Notes: generated by a model from the sequence alone, not told the origin. 64,000 nt of DNA from an uncultured Vibrio sp. (GCF_963675395.1 NZ_OY776222.1:496001-560000), one strand, 5' to 3'. Positions 19,760 through 29,079 are shown, counted from the first letter of the stretch. Made by a program: numbers and translations.

Positions 19760-20740
19760 TTAGGCTTGTTTGCGCTGTGCTTCTTTTTGTGCAAGCTTGG
19801 CTGCACGTCTTTCTTCACGTTGCTTGGCACTTTCACCGCCAACGTGTTGTTCACCACGCTGATCCGCTAGAGTAATTTGCTTTTCACGCTCGCGGAATCG
19901 AGCAATTTGCTCTTCTGAATGGGTACCGTGACATTTCGGGCAGCTTACGCCTTGTTCGTAAAGGTCTGATTGTTTGTCTTCTTCTGTGATTGGAAGGCGA
20001 CAAGCGTTACATAGGTCGTAGTCTGCTTTTTCTAGCTGGTGGTTTACCGCAACACGACCGTCAAATACGTAGCAATCACCTTCCCATAGGCTCTCTTCTT
20101 GCGGGACGTCTTCCAAATACTTCAGGATACCGCCCTCAAGGTGATAAACTTCGTCAAAGCCTTGCTCTTTCATATAAGCCGTTGATTTCTCACAACGGAT
20201 GCCACCGGTACAGAACATCGCTACTTTCTTATGTTTGGCCGGATCCATATTTTCTTTCACGTAGTCTGGAAATTCGCGAAAAGTGTCGGTATTTGGGTTA
20301 ACTGCACCTTTAAATGTACCGATCTCAATTTCGTAATCATTACGTGTATCGACCACAAACACTTCTGGATCTGCAATCAGGTCGTTCCAGTCTTGTGGTT
20401 TCACATAAGTGCCCACTACATGACGAGGATCGATGCCTTCTACACCTAAAGTTACGATCTCTTTCTTGAGTTTTACTTTAGTGCGGTTGAAAGGCTGTGA
20501 CTCTGCTAGTGATTCTTTATAAACGGTACCTGCAAGACGTGGTTCTGCATTTAGCCATTCAAGCAGTGTATCAATACCCGCGCGGTCCGAAGCAACGGTA
20601 CCGTTGATGCCTTCACTTGCCAGCAGAAGGGTGCCACGAATCTGGTTCTTTTCCATCAGCTCAAGCAATGGTTCGCGTAGCTCTTGATGGTTATTCAGTT
20701 CCACAAACTTGTACAGCGCACAGACAACATACTGACTCAT
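19760..20740 (-). CDS. trhO: tRNA uridine(34) hydroxylase, rhodanese-type
   Basis: TrhO (formerly YceA) forms 5-hydroxyuridine at tRNA position 34. The frame opens at 20794, but AAAGGAAAC before the ATG at 20740 ([12 protein letters not shown]) sets the start, giving 326 residues. N-terminal acylphosphatase-like domain, then a rhodanese domain with the active cysteine in [15 protein letters not shown]-terminal zinc-ribbon-like pair CNACRLP and CPKCHG follows, then a basic tail. Single gene. Upstream there is a short direct repeat, TTTAATAAAACAG at 20750-20762 and again at 20765-20777. Confidence 0.93.
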   Translation of the reverse strand: MSQYVVCALYKFVELNNHQELREPLLELMEKNQIRGTLLLASEGINGTVASDRAGIDTLLEWLNAEPRLAGTVYKESLAESQPFNRTKVKLKKEIVTLGVEGIDPRHVVGTYVKPQDWNDLIADPEVFVVDTRNDYEIEIGTFKGAVNPNTDTFREFPDYVKENMDPAKHKKVAMFCTGGIRCEKSTAYMKEQGFDEVYHLEGGILKYLEDVPQEESLWEGDCYVFDGRVAVNHQLEKADYDLCNACRLPITEEDKQSDLYEQGVSCPKCHGTHSEEQIARFREREKQITLADQRGEQHVGGESAKQREERRAAKLAQKEAQRKQA

Positions 20741-20894
20741 GAGGTTTCCTTTAATAAAACAGGCTTTAATAAAACAGATGGTCGACGACCACAAACTTAT
20801 AACGGCCCGGAGTATACCTGACTAAAACGGTCAGGTATACAGCAAAACCCATCGATATTAAACAAGCATAATGGCTGATTGGTTAATCTTTTAG

Positions 20895-22190
20895 TCAAGC
20901 TAAAGTCGCAGCAGTCTGGTTACCCATAGCTATTAACGTATCCAGAATGCGCTCACCGTCTGCACGAAGGCCATTGTGTTCATATTCGTTGGTGATCCAC
21001 GCTTGTGCATTCGGCATAGATGCGAGTGTTTCTCGGCTGATGTCCATTTCCACAAACATATCGTCGGCGTAAACTGCACAGCTTACCGGGACTTTGTTCA
21101 CTGCCAGTTGGCCTTGGTCATAAAGTGGTGGCCAATCCTCTTTACTTGCCAGTATTTCAGCAGCTTGTTTCAGTGGTTTTAGGTTGGCGTATTGGTCAAA
21201 CATCCATGGAAAAACCATTTCACCGGTAAAGTAGAAAGGTTTGCCTTTTTCATAGTTAAACGCTTGGTGAGATTGTCGAACTCGTTGTGCACTCCAATTT
21301 GAAGCAAAGCCCTGGCAGTATATAGATTCGTGCAAAATGGCGTAAATTGGGTTGGTTTGGAAGTTTTGCTGAGCCAGCATATCACTTAAAAATTCGTAAC
21401 GAAGTTGTGTTTTTCCGTTTACTTTTATTAGCGCACTTTCCAACCAGTAATATGTTGGTAAAAAGGTATCGCTCACACCGAAATTAATGCCAATTTGCTG
21501 GAACTGCTCAACCGTAAAACGTTGCCCGTTTGGTAGGAATTCTTCATTTTCTAGCAGGTGATCAGCAATGGTTTGGCACAGCTGTTGCGCTTTAGGAAAC
21601 TGCTGGAAAAACGCTTGGTTTTTATCCATGGTACGTTTAAACGTTGCTTGATACACATCGTCGGGGTGACGCGAAACAGATGGCACGCCACCTGTAATGT
21701 AGCTTCGAATCAGGCTTTCAGGGAACATTGATAAATAGGTTAAAGAGCAAAAGCCACCGAAGCTTTGACCTAAAATCGCCCATCTTTCTACGCCAAATTT
21801 CTGACGTATAATTTCAGCATCACGAACGATATTGTCCGCTCGGAAATGACTTAGGTATTCCGCCTGCTGCTGTGGTGTCAGATGTGCCAGCGTTTGGTGA
21901 TTGATTACCGAGCTGTTGCCTGTGCCGCGCTGATCAAGCAGCAATACGCGGTACTCTTGAAGTGCTCGTTTTATCCAGCCGTTATGGCCATTTTGACGAG
22001 GAGAAGGAAAACCGGGGCCACCTTGTAGGTACACCAGCCATGGTTTTGTTGAATCCTCGTCTCCCACTAAGCAAACCGAGCGGGCAAAAACTTCTAAGGT
22101 GCCTTTGTTCTTTTGTTGGTAATCCAGTGGGACATGAAATGTATGAGGAGTGTAGTGCAATCCTGCGTCGACAAACGATTGAGCATTCAT
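20895..22190 (-). CDS. Alpha/beta hydrolase, prolyl aminopeptidase-like (S33)
   Basis: 431 residues, no signal peptide. The S33 oxyanion motif is LQGGPGFPSPR and the nucleophile elbow is GQSFGGFC. DQRGTGNS is also typical of proline iminopeptidases. The length matches the larger Aeromonas-type prolyl aminopeptidases rather than the ~310-residue type. The C-terminal NEYEHNGLR provides the catalytic histidine. Expected role: removal of N-terminal proline from peptides in the cytosol. Divergent from the carboxypeptidase gene. Confidence 0.85.
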   Translation of the reverse strand: MNAQSFVDAGLHYTPHTFHVPLDYQQKNKGTLEVFARSVCLVGDEDSTKPWLVYLQGGPGFPSPRQNGHNGWIKRALQEYRVLLLDQRGTGNSSVINHQTLAHLTPQQQAEYLSHFRADNIVRDAEIIRQKFGVERWAILGQSFGGFCSLTYLSMFPESLIRSYITGGVPSVSRHPDDVYQATFKRTMDKNQAFFQQFPKAQQLCQTIADHLLENEEFLPNGQRFTVEQFQQIGINFGVSDTFLPTYYWLESALIKVNGKTQLRYEFLSDMLAQQNFQTNPIYAILHESIYCQGFASNWSAQRVRQSHQAFNYEKGKPFYFTGEMVFPWMFDQYANLKPLKQAAEILASKEDWPPLYDQGQLAVNKVPVSCAVYADDMFVEMDISRETLASMPNAQAWITNEYEHNGLRADGERILDTLIAMGNQTAATLA

Positions 22191-22434
22191 TGTTGTTCTT
22201 TATATCCTTGTGGGTTCAGCATCTAGTAGACCTTATGCTCGTTACTTTACGTGGAAATGCGTGATTAACCAAGAATCCGCAGCTTAGTCGGTCAAACCTG
22301 AGCTATTGGCTCTCTTTTTTAAAATCAGCGTAAGTTCAAGAAAATGAAACGATTAGCGACTGGTGCAACTGGTTGAGTGAGCTATGCTAAGTAGAGTTGC
22401 TATAAAGTGCAGTGCGAATCGTGGAGGATGTTGA

Positions 22435-23589
22435 ATGAAAGTGTCACTGGCTCGATGGATTATCGTGACTTGTTTAGTGAGCGTGCCTGCCTTTGCAGTG
22501 GTTACGCCAAGCCCACCTCAGTTGCAGGCAAAAGGGTATGTGTTAATGGACTTTCAGTCGGGAGCCATTATTGCAGAACAGAACGGGAGAGCTGGATTAG
22601 CACCTGCAAGTTTAACCAAACTCATGACAGCCTATGTTGTGGGTCAGGAAATCAAAGAAGGTCGACTCAATTGGGATGATTTAGTGACAGTCAGTGAAAA
22701 TGCATGGTCAGAAAAATTCCCCGGCTCCTCAAAAATGTTCATTAAACCGAAAGATGAAATCAGCGTTGCGAATCTAATGCGTGGTGTCATTATTCAATCA
22801 GGAAATGACGCATGTGTTGCGCTTGCTGAGCACGTAGCAGGCAGTGAGCGTGGATTTGTGGCGCTGATGAATGGCTGGGCCGAAAAGCTCGGGCTTCAAG
22901 ACACTTACTTTGTGAATTCTCACGGGCTTGATAGTGAGGGGATTCAAACCTCTCCTATTGATATGGCGACGTTGATGCAATCGATAATCAACGATGTTCC
23001 GGATGTCTATGCGCTCTACAGTGAAAAGGTGTTCAAGTGGAACGATATTACGCAATATAACCGTAATAAGTTGTTGTGGGATAAATCTGTGAGAGTGGAT
23101 GGTGGCAAAACAGGTTACACTAGCAACGCGGGGTATAGTCTGGTTAGTTCAGCAACCGAAGGTAAAATGCGGTTGATATCTGTCGTGATGGGAACACCTA
23201 GTCCGCAGGCACGCATCAGTCAGTCTAAAAACTTGCTCAGTTATGGTTTTCGCTTTTATGACACTAAGAAGGTGGCTACACAGGGACAAGTGGAATCAAA
23301 AGTTCGAGTTTGGAAGGGAAAGGTGAGTGAAATAGAAGCGAGCTTTCCGAACGATGCCTATTTGACCTTGCCTCGTACAATGACCGCTGGATTAGACAGG
23401 AGCGTCGAAATCAAGGAGCCTTTGATGGCGCCAATTGAGCAAGGGGAAGTGGTTGGTAAAGTCGTGTGGAAAGATAACGATGAAACCGTCGCCAGTTATC
23501 CACTGGTCAGCAACCAAGCTGTTGAACCTGCTTCGTGGTTTGGCCAAATTTGGGACAGTATTGTTTTATGGGTAAAATCGTTTTTTTAG
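22435..23589 (+). CDS. D-alanyl-D-alanine carboxypeptidase (PBP5/6 family)
   Basis: 384 residues. Signal peptide MKVSLARWIIVTCLVSVPAFA, start supported by GGAGG at 22423-22427. Active-site motifs of low-molecular-mass PBPs: Ser59 in SLTK, SGN near residue 122, and KTG near 224 (GGKTGYTSNAGY). After the catalytic domain comes a beta-rich domain and a C-terminal amphipathic stretch (SWFGQIWDSIVLWVKSFF), the usual membrane anchor. It trims pentapeptide stems in the periplasm. I cannot separate DacA, DacC and DacD by eye. Confidence 0.92.
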   Translation: MKVSLARWIIVTCLVSVPAFAVVTPSPPQLQAKGYVLMDFQSGAIIAEQNGRAGLAPASLTKLMTAYVVGQEIKEGRLNWDDLVTVSENAWSEKFPGSSKMFIKPKDEISVANLMRGVIIQSGNDACVALAEHVAGSERGFVALMNGWAEKLGLQDTYFVNSHGLDSEGIQTSPIDMATLMQSIINDVPDVYALYSEKVFKWNDITQYNRNKLLWDKSVRVDGGKTGYTSNAGYSLVSSATEGKMRLISVVMGTPSPQARISQSKNLLSYGFRFYDTKKVATQGQVESKVRVWKGKVSEIEASFPNDAYLTLPRTMTAGLDRSVEIKEPLMAPIEQGEVVGKVVWKDNDETVASYPLVSNQAVEPASWFGQIWDSIVLWVKSFF

Positions 23590-23634
23590 TTAGTCGAACA
23601 TTGGTTAGCTGATCAAGCGATGAATCGAACAAAC

Positions 23635-23663
23635 AACAGCCTGCTTTTAGTCGGGCTGTTTTC
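23635..23663 (+). terminator. Terminator after the D,D-carboxypeptidase gene
   Basis: AACAGCC and GGCTGTT form a stem around TGCTTTTAGTCG, followed by TTTTC. Confidence 0.6.
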
Positions 23664-23750
23664 AGTCTAATACAAATAACAGTTGGGTATCTCGTTGGCT
23701 TCAGTTAGATTAGCCCACCAAATCGTCTTATAAATTGTTGGATTGAAACC

Positions 23751-23969
23751 ATGAGCAACGAACAACCAAATAACCCACTACACGGGTTAAGTTTAGAAAA
23801 AATTGTCACCCGTTTGGTTGAGCACTTTGGGTGGAATGGCATGTATGAACGTGTTCGTGTTAACTGCTTTAAAAAAGATCCGTCTATTAAGTCGTCGTTA
23901 AAGTTTCTGCGTAAGACGCAATGGGCAAGAGATAAAGTTGAAGCGCTGTATATCGAGACTTTTTGTTGA
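23751..23969 (+). CDS. VF530-family small DNA-binding-like protein (DUF2132)
   Basis: 72 residues. [21 protein letters not shown], followed by [30 protein letters not shown], is the whole-length signature of the VF530 family, named from Vibrio fischeri. The structural family is thought to bind DNA, and its role is unknown. Single gene, possibly with its own promoter. Confidence 0.9.
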   Translation: MSNEQPNNPLHGLSLEKIVTRLVEHFGWNGMYERVRVNCFKKDPSIKSSLKFLRKTQWARDKVEALYIETFC

Positions 23970-23988
23970 TCTGCAAAATAAGGTAATT

Positions 23989-24023
23989 ATTCCCGAAAGC
24001 GACGAATGCGCGCTGTCGGGAAT
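23989..24023. terminator. Hairpin between VF530 and thioesterase genes
   Basis: ATTCCCGA and TCGGGAAT form an 8-bp stem between two convergent genes. T runs are poor, so its efficiency is uncertain. Confidence 0.45.
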
Positions 24024-24036
24024 CTGAACTTGATGA

Positions 24037-24489
24037 TTATTCTAGATGGTGAGTACGACCCACAGTTGCTTCCAGTTCCAGAATTGATTTGCGTACGTTG
24101 TCTGGAATTTCAGTCTTAGTGTTATTTTTAAAGTCAAACATCACGCCTGTTGCCGTTGCGACTGTGACCACTTTTCCCCACTTCTTACTAAATACCTGAT
24201 ATTCCATCGTCATGCGGTCTCCCTGCATATCGATCACTCGTGAGCCAACCAACAGAGTGTCTGGGTAAGTCACAGGTAACTTGTAGCGGCACTGAGTTTC
24301 ACTCAAAACAGGGCTTATTTGCGAGGTTTGTAGGTCAACGAGCAAATTAATCGCTTCAAAATAATCCAGACGCGCGGTCTCGAAGTAACGAAAGTAGACG
24401 ACGTTGTTGACATGCTGCAAGGCATCCATCTCTCCCCAAGCGACTCTGATCTCAGTAATAACAGGGAAGTCTTTTAGTTGTGTGTCCAT
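24037..24489 (-). CDS. Acyl-CoA thioesterase, hotdog fold (YbgC/4HBT-like)
   Basis: 150 residues. RVAWGEMDALQHVNNVVYFRYFETARLDYF near residue 14 is the 4HBT hotdog signature with the catalytic aspartate-like position (here EMDALQHVNN). It would hydrolyse acyl-CoA thioesters in the cytosol. Substrate length cannot be inferred. Single gene, divergent from fpr. Confidence 0.85.
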   Translation of the reverse strand: MDTQLKDFPVITEIRVAWGEMDALQHVNNVVYFRYFETARLDYFEAINLLVDLQTSQISPVLSETQCRYKLPVTYPDTLLVGSRVIDMQGDRMTMEYQVFSKKWGKVVTVATATGVMFDFKNNTKTEIPDNVRKSILELEATVGRTHHLE

Positions 24490-24612
24490 TTTCTTTGTTC
24501 CTTTTCATCAACGTTGCCACAAATTGTGAGGTTACTTATTAGTCTGAGTATTTATTCTAGATGTAATTCTTTAAGATGTAATAAAATTGTTCTTTAAGTG
24601 TGAAATTAATTG

Positions 24613-24648
24613 CCACATTATGTAAAGTTAAATCTTTACATAATGTGG
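24613..24648. promoter_or_regulatory. Perfect 15-bp inverted repeat upstream of fpr
   Basis: CCACATTATGTAAAG (24613-24627), spacer TTAAAT, then its exact complement CTTTACATAATGTGG (24634-24648). It ends 46 bases before the fpr ATG. It is followed by GGTTGGAAG, not a T run, so an operator or a 5' leader hairpin is more likely than a terminator. Confidence 0.7.
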
Positions 24649-24694
24649 TTGGAAGCGTAAGTTTATTTGAGAGTAGCTAAAAGGGAGAGGTCTC

Positions 24695-25459
24695 ATGGCA
24701 GAACTGAAAAATTTCAATCTCGCCAGAGTTGAGAAGCGAATAGACTGGACACAAGATCTGTTCAGCTTAAGAGTATCTGGCGCTCCACTTTCTTTTAAAG
24801 CTGGTCAATTTACCAAACTCGCGCTGTTAGATGACAGTGGAAATCTTATCAGCCGTGCATACTCCGTAGTGAATGCACCGAGCGAGCAGTTTGACTGGTT
24901 AGAGTTTTTGATTGTCGCGGATCCGCAAGGACAGCTGTCTCCAAAACTGCAAAAGTTGAAGACTGGCGATAGTGTCTATGTGGGTGAAACGGCACATGGT
25001 GACTTGATCCATGATACGATTCCCAAACAAGCACATGATCTTTGGTTGCTTTCAACGGGTACGGGGATTGGGCCATTCTTGTCCTTGTTGGACGACATAA
25101 AGCTGCTTCCTCATAACGAAAAGATTGTTTTGGTTCATGGTGTCCGATACGAGAAAGACCTGGTGTATAAATACTTAATTGAACACCTAGAACAACGTTA
25201 TGAAGGCCGGTTGAAGTATGTGCCGATAGTGAGCCGAGAAACGGTGGAAGGTCACTTACAAGGTCGAATTCCAGACTTTATTGCTTCTGGAGAGCTTTCA
25301 AATCGAGCGGATGCGCAGTTCTTGCCTTCCAGTAGCTTTGTTATGCTGTGTGGCAATCCAGGAATGATTAAAGACACCTTGCCCGTGTTACAACAGCGCG
25401 GTTTAGAGAAGTTTCGAGCCAATACTGGTGGTAACATCATTTACGAACGTTACTGGTAA
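24695..25459 (+). CDS. fpr: Ferredoxin/flavodoxin-NADP reductase
   Basis: 254 residues. FAD-binding N-terminal domain with RAYSVVNAPS, NADP domain with LLSTGTGIGPFLSLL and MLCGNPGMI, and the C-terminal NIIYERYW tail typical of the bacterial subclass. It shuttles electrons between NADPH and ferredoxin or flavodoxin. SD GGGAGAGG precedes the ATG. Enteric fpr responds to SoxRS. Here the nearest signal is the unusual inverted repeat at 24613. Confidence 0.93.
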   Translation: MAELKNFNLARVEKRIDWTQDLFSLRVSGAPLSFKAGQFTKLALLDDSGNLISRAYSVVNAPSEQFDWLEFLIVADPQGQLSPKLQKLKTGDSVYVGETAHGDLIHDTIPKQAHDLWLLSTGTGIGPFLSLLDDIKLLPHNEKIVLVHGVRYEKDLVYKYLIEHLEQRYEGRLKYVPIVSRETVEGHLQGRIPDFIASGELSNRADAQFLPSSSFVMLCGNPGMIKDTLPVLQQRGLEKFRANTGGNIIYERYW

Positions 25460-25685
25460 GTCTGAAAGTAGTTGATGCGTCGTTGGTCTATATCTTTAAT
25501 GAATGAATTGGAGAATATAGCCATGGTTAATTTGACACCCAGTGTGCGAAATTGACCATGAAGATTTCAGTAGTAAAGAGTGAAAATCAGTAAGCTTTTG
25601 AAATTAAAGGGTTAAAAAGTTGGCATCGTACGTGCTATGTAAAACGCGTACCCCAAATAAACTGCTGATCCTCAAGGAGCTTGCT

Positions 25686-25952
25686 ATGAAAAGCGTATTT
25701 CTTTCTACTCTTGGTCTTATTGCTGTAATGTCATCATCAATTGCTACTGCTAACACGTTAGACAAGGAGGAGTGGAGCTCTGATTTACGTCAAGGTTTCT
25801 CTGCCATGAAGCAGGAAGCGATAGCAGATGTTCAGCAAATGAATATGGACGAGATCGATGCTCGAGACGCACGAATCGTTAAACGTATTAAAGAAGAGCA
25901 GGCGCAATTGGTAAAGGTTACGTGCCAAAAATCAGAAGCGAGTAAGTCATAG
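25686..25952 (+). CDS. Small exported protein of unknown function
   Basis: The frame is open from 25620, but AAGGAG directly before the ATG at 25686 sets the start, giving 88 residues. MKSVFLSTLGLIAVMSSSIATA is a signal peptide with cleavage before NTLDKEEW. The mature part is short, charged and helical, with one cysteine near the C-terminus. I do not recognise a family. Followed by the terminator at 26043. Confidence 0.75.
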   Translation: MKSVFLSTLGLIAVMSSSIATANTLDKEEWSSDLRQGFSAMKQEAIADVQQMNMDEIDARDARIVKRIKEEQAQLVKVTCQKSEASKS

Positions 25953-26042
25953 TTTCTGAATGGCCCTTGTCAAAATAAAGAATGACTCCTAATACACGTT
26001 CAGCGCTAGATAGCAGTAGGCGCTGATCTTGTTGCTCTACTT

Positions 26043-26068
26043 GCCAGCTTATCAAAGCTGGCTTTTTT
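26043..26068 (+). terminator. Rho-independent terminator after the small exported protein
   Basis: GCCAGCT and AGCTGGC around TATCAA, then six T residues. Confidence 0.9.
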
Positions 26069-26091
26069 ATGTCTATTGATAAATCGCAGAC

Positions 26092-26125
26092 AGAAAAAAG
26101 CCCGCAAAGAACGGTCTCTGCGGGC
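26092..26125 (-). terminator. Minus-strand rho-independent terminator
   Basis: GCCCGCA (26100-26106) and TGCGGGC (26119-26125) form the stem. Read on the minus strand it is followed by a T-rich run. No annotated long gene on the minus strand lies directly upstream, so it must end a short transcript starting between about 26150 and 26540. Confidence 0.8.
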
Positions 26126-26156
26126 GAAAAAGGGCACCAAATTCGGTGTCTATTCA

Positions 26157-26246
26157 TTATGGAGATGGTCGAACATCCTTATAAAACTGACAATAGCTTG
26201 GTGAGAGGCTTACCACCAGTGCGACCAACCGGGCTAAAGTTAACAT
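26157..26246 (-). CDS. Candidate 29-residue small protein or leader peptide
   Basis: ATG at 26246, first residues MLTLARLVALVVSLSPSYC, ending DVRPSP-stop. The hydrophobic start resembles a leader peptide or tiny membrane protein. A short hairpin (CACC/GGTG, 26135-26148) and the minus-strand terminator at 26092 follow it. No convincing ribosome site is visible, so coding status is uncertain; the transcript could equally be a small RNA. The rest of the 26247-26545 gap is AT-rich with no feature I can support. Confidence 0.3.
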   Translation of the reverse strand: MLTLARLVALVVSLSPSYCQFYKDVRPSP

Positions 26247-26545
26247 TGTTGTAATGATTGTTAAAATGTTAATTCCTCAATCAATGATTTCATTATCGTT
26301 ACTTATAATTGTGATTATGTTGTTGTTCTGTATTTAGCATGTGCTAAAACTAAGTTTTTGATAACATTTCGATTTAGAAACGGTAAATTGAATGTGTTTT
26401 TTATCTATGTGAGATCAGTTGAGTATGGTGTTGGGTTGGATTACTCCTGCGTAAAAGTGCATAACTTGCTTGCTTTTGTTAACGATATGTTTTAATCCGC
26501 AACGCATTCATTCAGTTGATGGTTAGGCTGTTTTGCGTGAAGAAA

Positions 26546-26575
26546 AAAGAGCAGCTTTCTGTACTGCTCTTTTTG
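26546..26575. terminator. Bidirectional terminator downstream of the HAD gene
   Basis: AAAAAAGAGCAG and CTGCTCTTTTT flank a short loop. On the minus strand it ends the ABC/HAD operon. Confidence 0.85.
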
Positions 26576-26613
26576 ACTGGATTAGAAGTGAAAGACCATC
26601 CGAATACGGTTAT

Positions 26614-27273
26614 CTAGTCCCAACTTAATACCGTCCAGTTTGGCTGATTGGCATGTTCTCTCAGGCGAGGACATGGATTGACCAGATAGGCGTAATCTGC
26701 GTGCTGGCAGAGCGGTAAGTCATTGATGGAGTCCGTATAAAAGTGAATTTCTGAATATGACTCAGACTGCTCCGCTAACCATTGTTGCAGCCTGGTTACC
26801 TTACCTTCTCGATAGCTTGGTACGCCCGAAATTTCAGCACTGTAAGTGCCTTTTAGTTCAATCAAGTCGATCCCAAGTGCCGTTGGGATTCCCAAACGTT
26901 GCCCTACCGCTTCGACTAAGAAGGTTACGCTCGCGGAAATGATCACCATATCAATGCCATCTCGGGAGAGTTGTTCTATCAACGTTTTGGACTGCTTAAA
27001 CTGCTTGGGTAGAATTTGCTTGTCTACGCACTCTGCAACTAACATTTTTACTTGCTCGACAGGCATGTCGGAAAGTGGTGCCATGGAAAACTCAAGGTAG
27101 TCTTCCATTTTCATTTTTCCCTCAGCGTAGAGCTTCATGAGGCGTTGATCTTCTTCGATAAAGTTAGGCTGTGTCGCAACGCCTTTTTCGACCAAAAATG
27201 CGTTCCAAATCATTGCACAATCTGCGTTGATTAAAGTTTCGTCCATATCAAAAACATACAAAGGCTTGGACAT
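26614..27273 (-). CDS. HAD-IB family phosphatase
   Basis: 219 residues, cytosolic. DMDETLIN (residues 9-16) is HAD motif I with both catalytic aspartates, IISAS is motif II, and FYTDSINDLPLC gives motif IV acidic residues. It resembles SerB-type HAD-IB phosphatases, which act on small phosphomonoesters. Last gene of the operon; its start lies 1 base past the stop of the ABC ATPase gene. With an importer and an alkaline-phosphatase-like hydrolase upstream, it probably removes phosphate from an imported organophosphate. Substrate not known. Confidence 0.85.
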   Translation of the reverse strand: MSKPLYVFDMDETLINADCAMIWNAFLVEKGVATQPNFIEEDQRLMKLYAEGKMKMEDYLEFSMAPLSDMPVEQVKMLVAECVDKQILPKQFKQSKTLIEQLSRDGIDMVIISASVTFLVEAVGQRLGIPTALGIDLIELKGTYSAEISGVPSYREGKVTRLQQWLAEQSESYSEIHFYTDSINDLPLCQHADYAYLVNPCPRLREHANQPNWTVLSWD

Positions 27274-27274
27274 C

Positions 27275-28294
27275 TTAAGCTCTCACTGGTTGAATTTCGT
27301 TTAGGTTAAAGAGTAGCTCTAACTGGCTGCCATTTGCTAATAGTCGCTCAGAGGAACGGTTGAGTAAATCGACGGTGAGTTCGCATTCGTTGACCTCCAC
27401 TTGATAGCGGATCACATTTCCCAGCAACTGGTGATTTTTAATGATACCGCTCTGCGGTGCAGAAATGTGGTTGTCATACTGACGCCCTGGCTCTTTGACA
27501 TAAATAGATTCAGGGCGAATAGCCACTTTGCTTTGTGTCTCGATATTGAAAAGCTGTTTGGCGTGGCCGGCTTCTACCAGGTTGTAGTGTCCCATAAAGC
27601 CAGCAACAAACTCATTGGCGGGTTGGGTGTAAATCTCTTCGGGCGTGCCAGCCTGAACGATTTCTCCTTTATTCATTAGGAAGATGCGATCAGACATGAT
27701 CATGGCTTCTTCTTGGTCGTGAGTAACAAAGATCGTGGTCAGATTCATCTCTTTCTGTATGTCGCGAATCTGCTGGCGAAGGTGCTTACGGATTTTTGCA
27801 TCCAGAGCTGACAAAGGCTCGTCGAGGAGCAGAATACGGGGTTTCACGACCAAGGCGCGTGCTAGCGCGACACGCTGACGTTGCCCGCCGGAAAGCTGAT
27901 GTGGGTACTGCTTCTCTTTGTCTTTCAGGTCAACCAGCTCAATCACTTTCGCCACTTCGCGCTGAATTTCTGCTGCGCCGAGCTTTTTCATTTTCAGGCC
28001 AAACGAAATGTTGCCTTCCACCGTCATATTGGGAAACAGAGCATAAGACTGGAACACCATGCCAATGCCACGCTCCTGCGGTACTTGGTGGGTGATGTCC
28101 TCTCCGTTAACCGAAATTGTGCCACCATCAACAGGGTTAAGCCCTGCCAAGCTGCGAAGAAGAGTGGATTTACCACATCCACTTGGGCCAAGCAGAGTAA
28201 TAAACTCACCTTGCTCGATAGTGAATTGGATATCTTCAAATACCGTATTGTCACCAAAACGTTTGGTCAGGTTTTTTGCGGTTACGTAGCTCAT
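27275..28294 (-). CDS. ABC transporter ATPase (PotA/FbpC-type)
   Basis: 339 residues. Walker A GPSGCGKST, signature LSGGQRQRVALARAL, Walker B ILLLDEPLSALD, switch histidine in FVTHDQEE, followed by a TOBE-like C-terminal domain. Energises import through the two permeases encoded just upstream, with which it overlaps by 4 bases. The order binding protein, hydrolase, permease, permease, ATPase, HAD resembles the putative 2-aminoethylphosphonate-type importers, but the ATPase alone cannot tell the substrate. Confidence 0.92.
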   Translation of the reverse strand: MSYVTAKNLTKRFGDNTVFEDIQFTIEQGEFITLLGPSGCGKSTLLRSLAGLNPVDGGTISVNGEDITHQVPQERGIGMVFQSYALFPNMTVEGNISFGLKMKKLGAAEIQREVAKVIELVDLKDKEKQYPHQLSGGQRQRVALARALVVKPRILLLDEPLSALDAKIRKHLRQQIRDIQKEMNLTTIFVTHDQEEAMIMSDRIFLMNKGEIVQAGTPEEIYTQPANEFVAGFMGHYNLVEAGHAKQLFNIETQSKVAIRPESIYVKEPGRQYDNHISAPQSGIIKNHQLLGNVIRYQVEVNECELTVDLLNRSSERLLANGSQLELLFNLNEIQPVRA

Positions 28295-29079
28295 GATTTA
28301 GCGCCTCGACTGAAACGACTTGCCAGCCAAGTCAGTAAGAAAATAAACAGGAAATAGGTCATGACCAGCGCAGATGTAAAATGACCGCTCGTCTGACGCA
28401 TGTTGTACAAGTAGATCTGCAAAGTTTCGTAGCGTGTGCCGACTAGAATATTGGCAAACACAAATTCACCGAGCAGGAAGGAGAAAGAGAGAAACAGCGA
28501 TGCCATTAAACCTTTCTTCAAGTTTGGCAAAATGATCAGCAAAAACGCTTTAGTTGTGCTTGCGCCAAGTAAATGCGCTGCATCCATCAAGTCATTTAGA
28601 TTGATTGCTTCAAAACTGTTTGAAATCGCCCGGTACATGAAAGGCAAAGCGATTGTGAAGTAAGTGCCGATCAAAATCCATGGCGTGCCAATTAAGGAAA
28701 TATCGCTATTGGCATAAAGTTGTAATAGGCCAACTGATGACACCACTGGCGGTACAGCAAACGGGAGCAATATCAGGATGTTCATCAGCTTGTCGAGTTT
28801 TGGGAAGTAGTAAAACACCACAAAAATCGCTGGCAGAATCAGAACAACGCTCAATGCCAGAGCCGAAATACAGATAAATAGAGAGCGACCAAAAGCTTGA
28901 AGAAAGCGTGGATCTGACAGCAGTTTTATGTACCAATCCAGCGTAAAACCGTCCGGTAGAATCGTCGCTCCCCAGCGGGAGGAAATCGAATAGACGAAGG
29001 TTGCCAATATTGGGATCAGCATAATGCCGACAATGGAGTACACCACGGTTTTGTGGAAGTGAGTATTAACGTTTTGCAT
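28291..29079 (-). CDS. ABC transporter permease 2
   Basis: 262 residues, six predicted helices, with the EAA-type loop near DAAHLLGASTTKAFLLIILPNL that contacts the ATPase. PotC/PhnV-like position and form. Overlaps the ATPase gene by 4 bases and the first permease gene by 14 bases. Confidence 0.9.
   Translation of the reverse strand: MQNVNTHFHKTVVYSIVGIMLIPILATFVYSISSRWGATILPDGFTLDWYIKLLSDPRFLQAFGRSLFICISALALSVVLILPAIFVVFYYFPKLDKLMNILILLPFAVPPVVSSVGLLQLYANSDISLIGTPWILIGTYFTIALPFMYRAISNSFEAINLNDLMDAAHLLGASTTKAFLLIILPNLKKGLMASLFLSFSFLLGEFVFANILVGTRYETLQIYLYNMRQTSGHFTSALVMTYFLFIFLLTWLASRFSRGAKS

Noticed and set aside
20750..20777. Short direct repeat TTTAATAAAACAG upstream of trhO
   Set aside because: Only 13 bases, two copies, adjacent to a start codon; likely a local duplication without evident function.
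26157..26246. Attenuator leader of an amino-acid operon (ilv- or tna-like)
   Set aside because: No biosynthetic or catabolic gene follows on the same strand, and there is no run of regulatory codons. Kept only as a candidate small ORF.
27881..28357. 158-residue plus-strand frame
   Set aside because: Antisense to the ABC ATPase gene with intact Walker motifs. A shadow frame.
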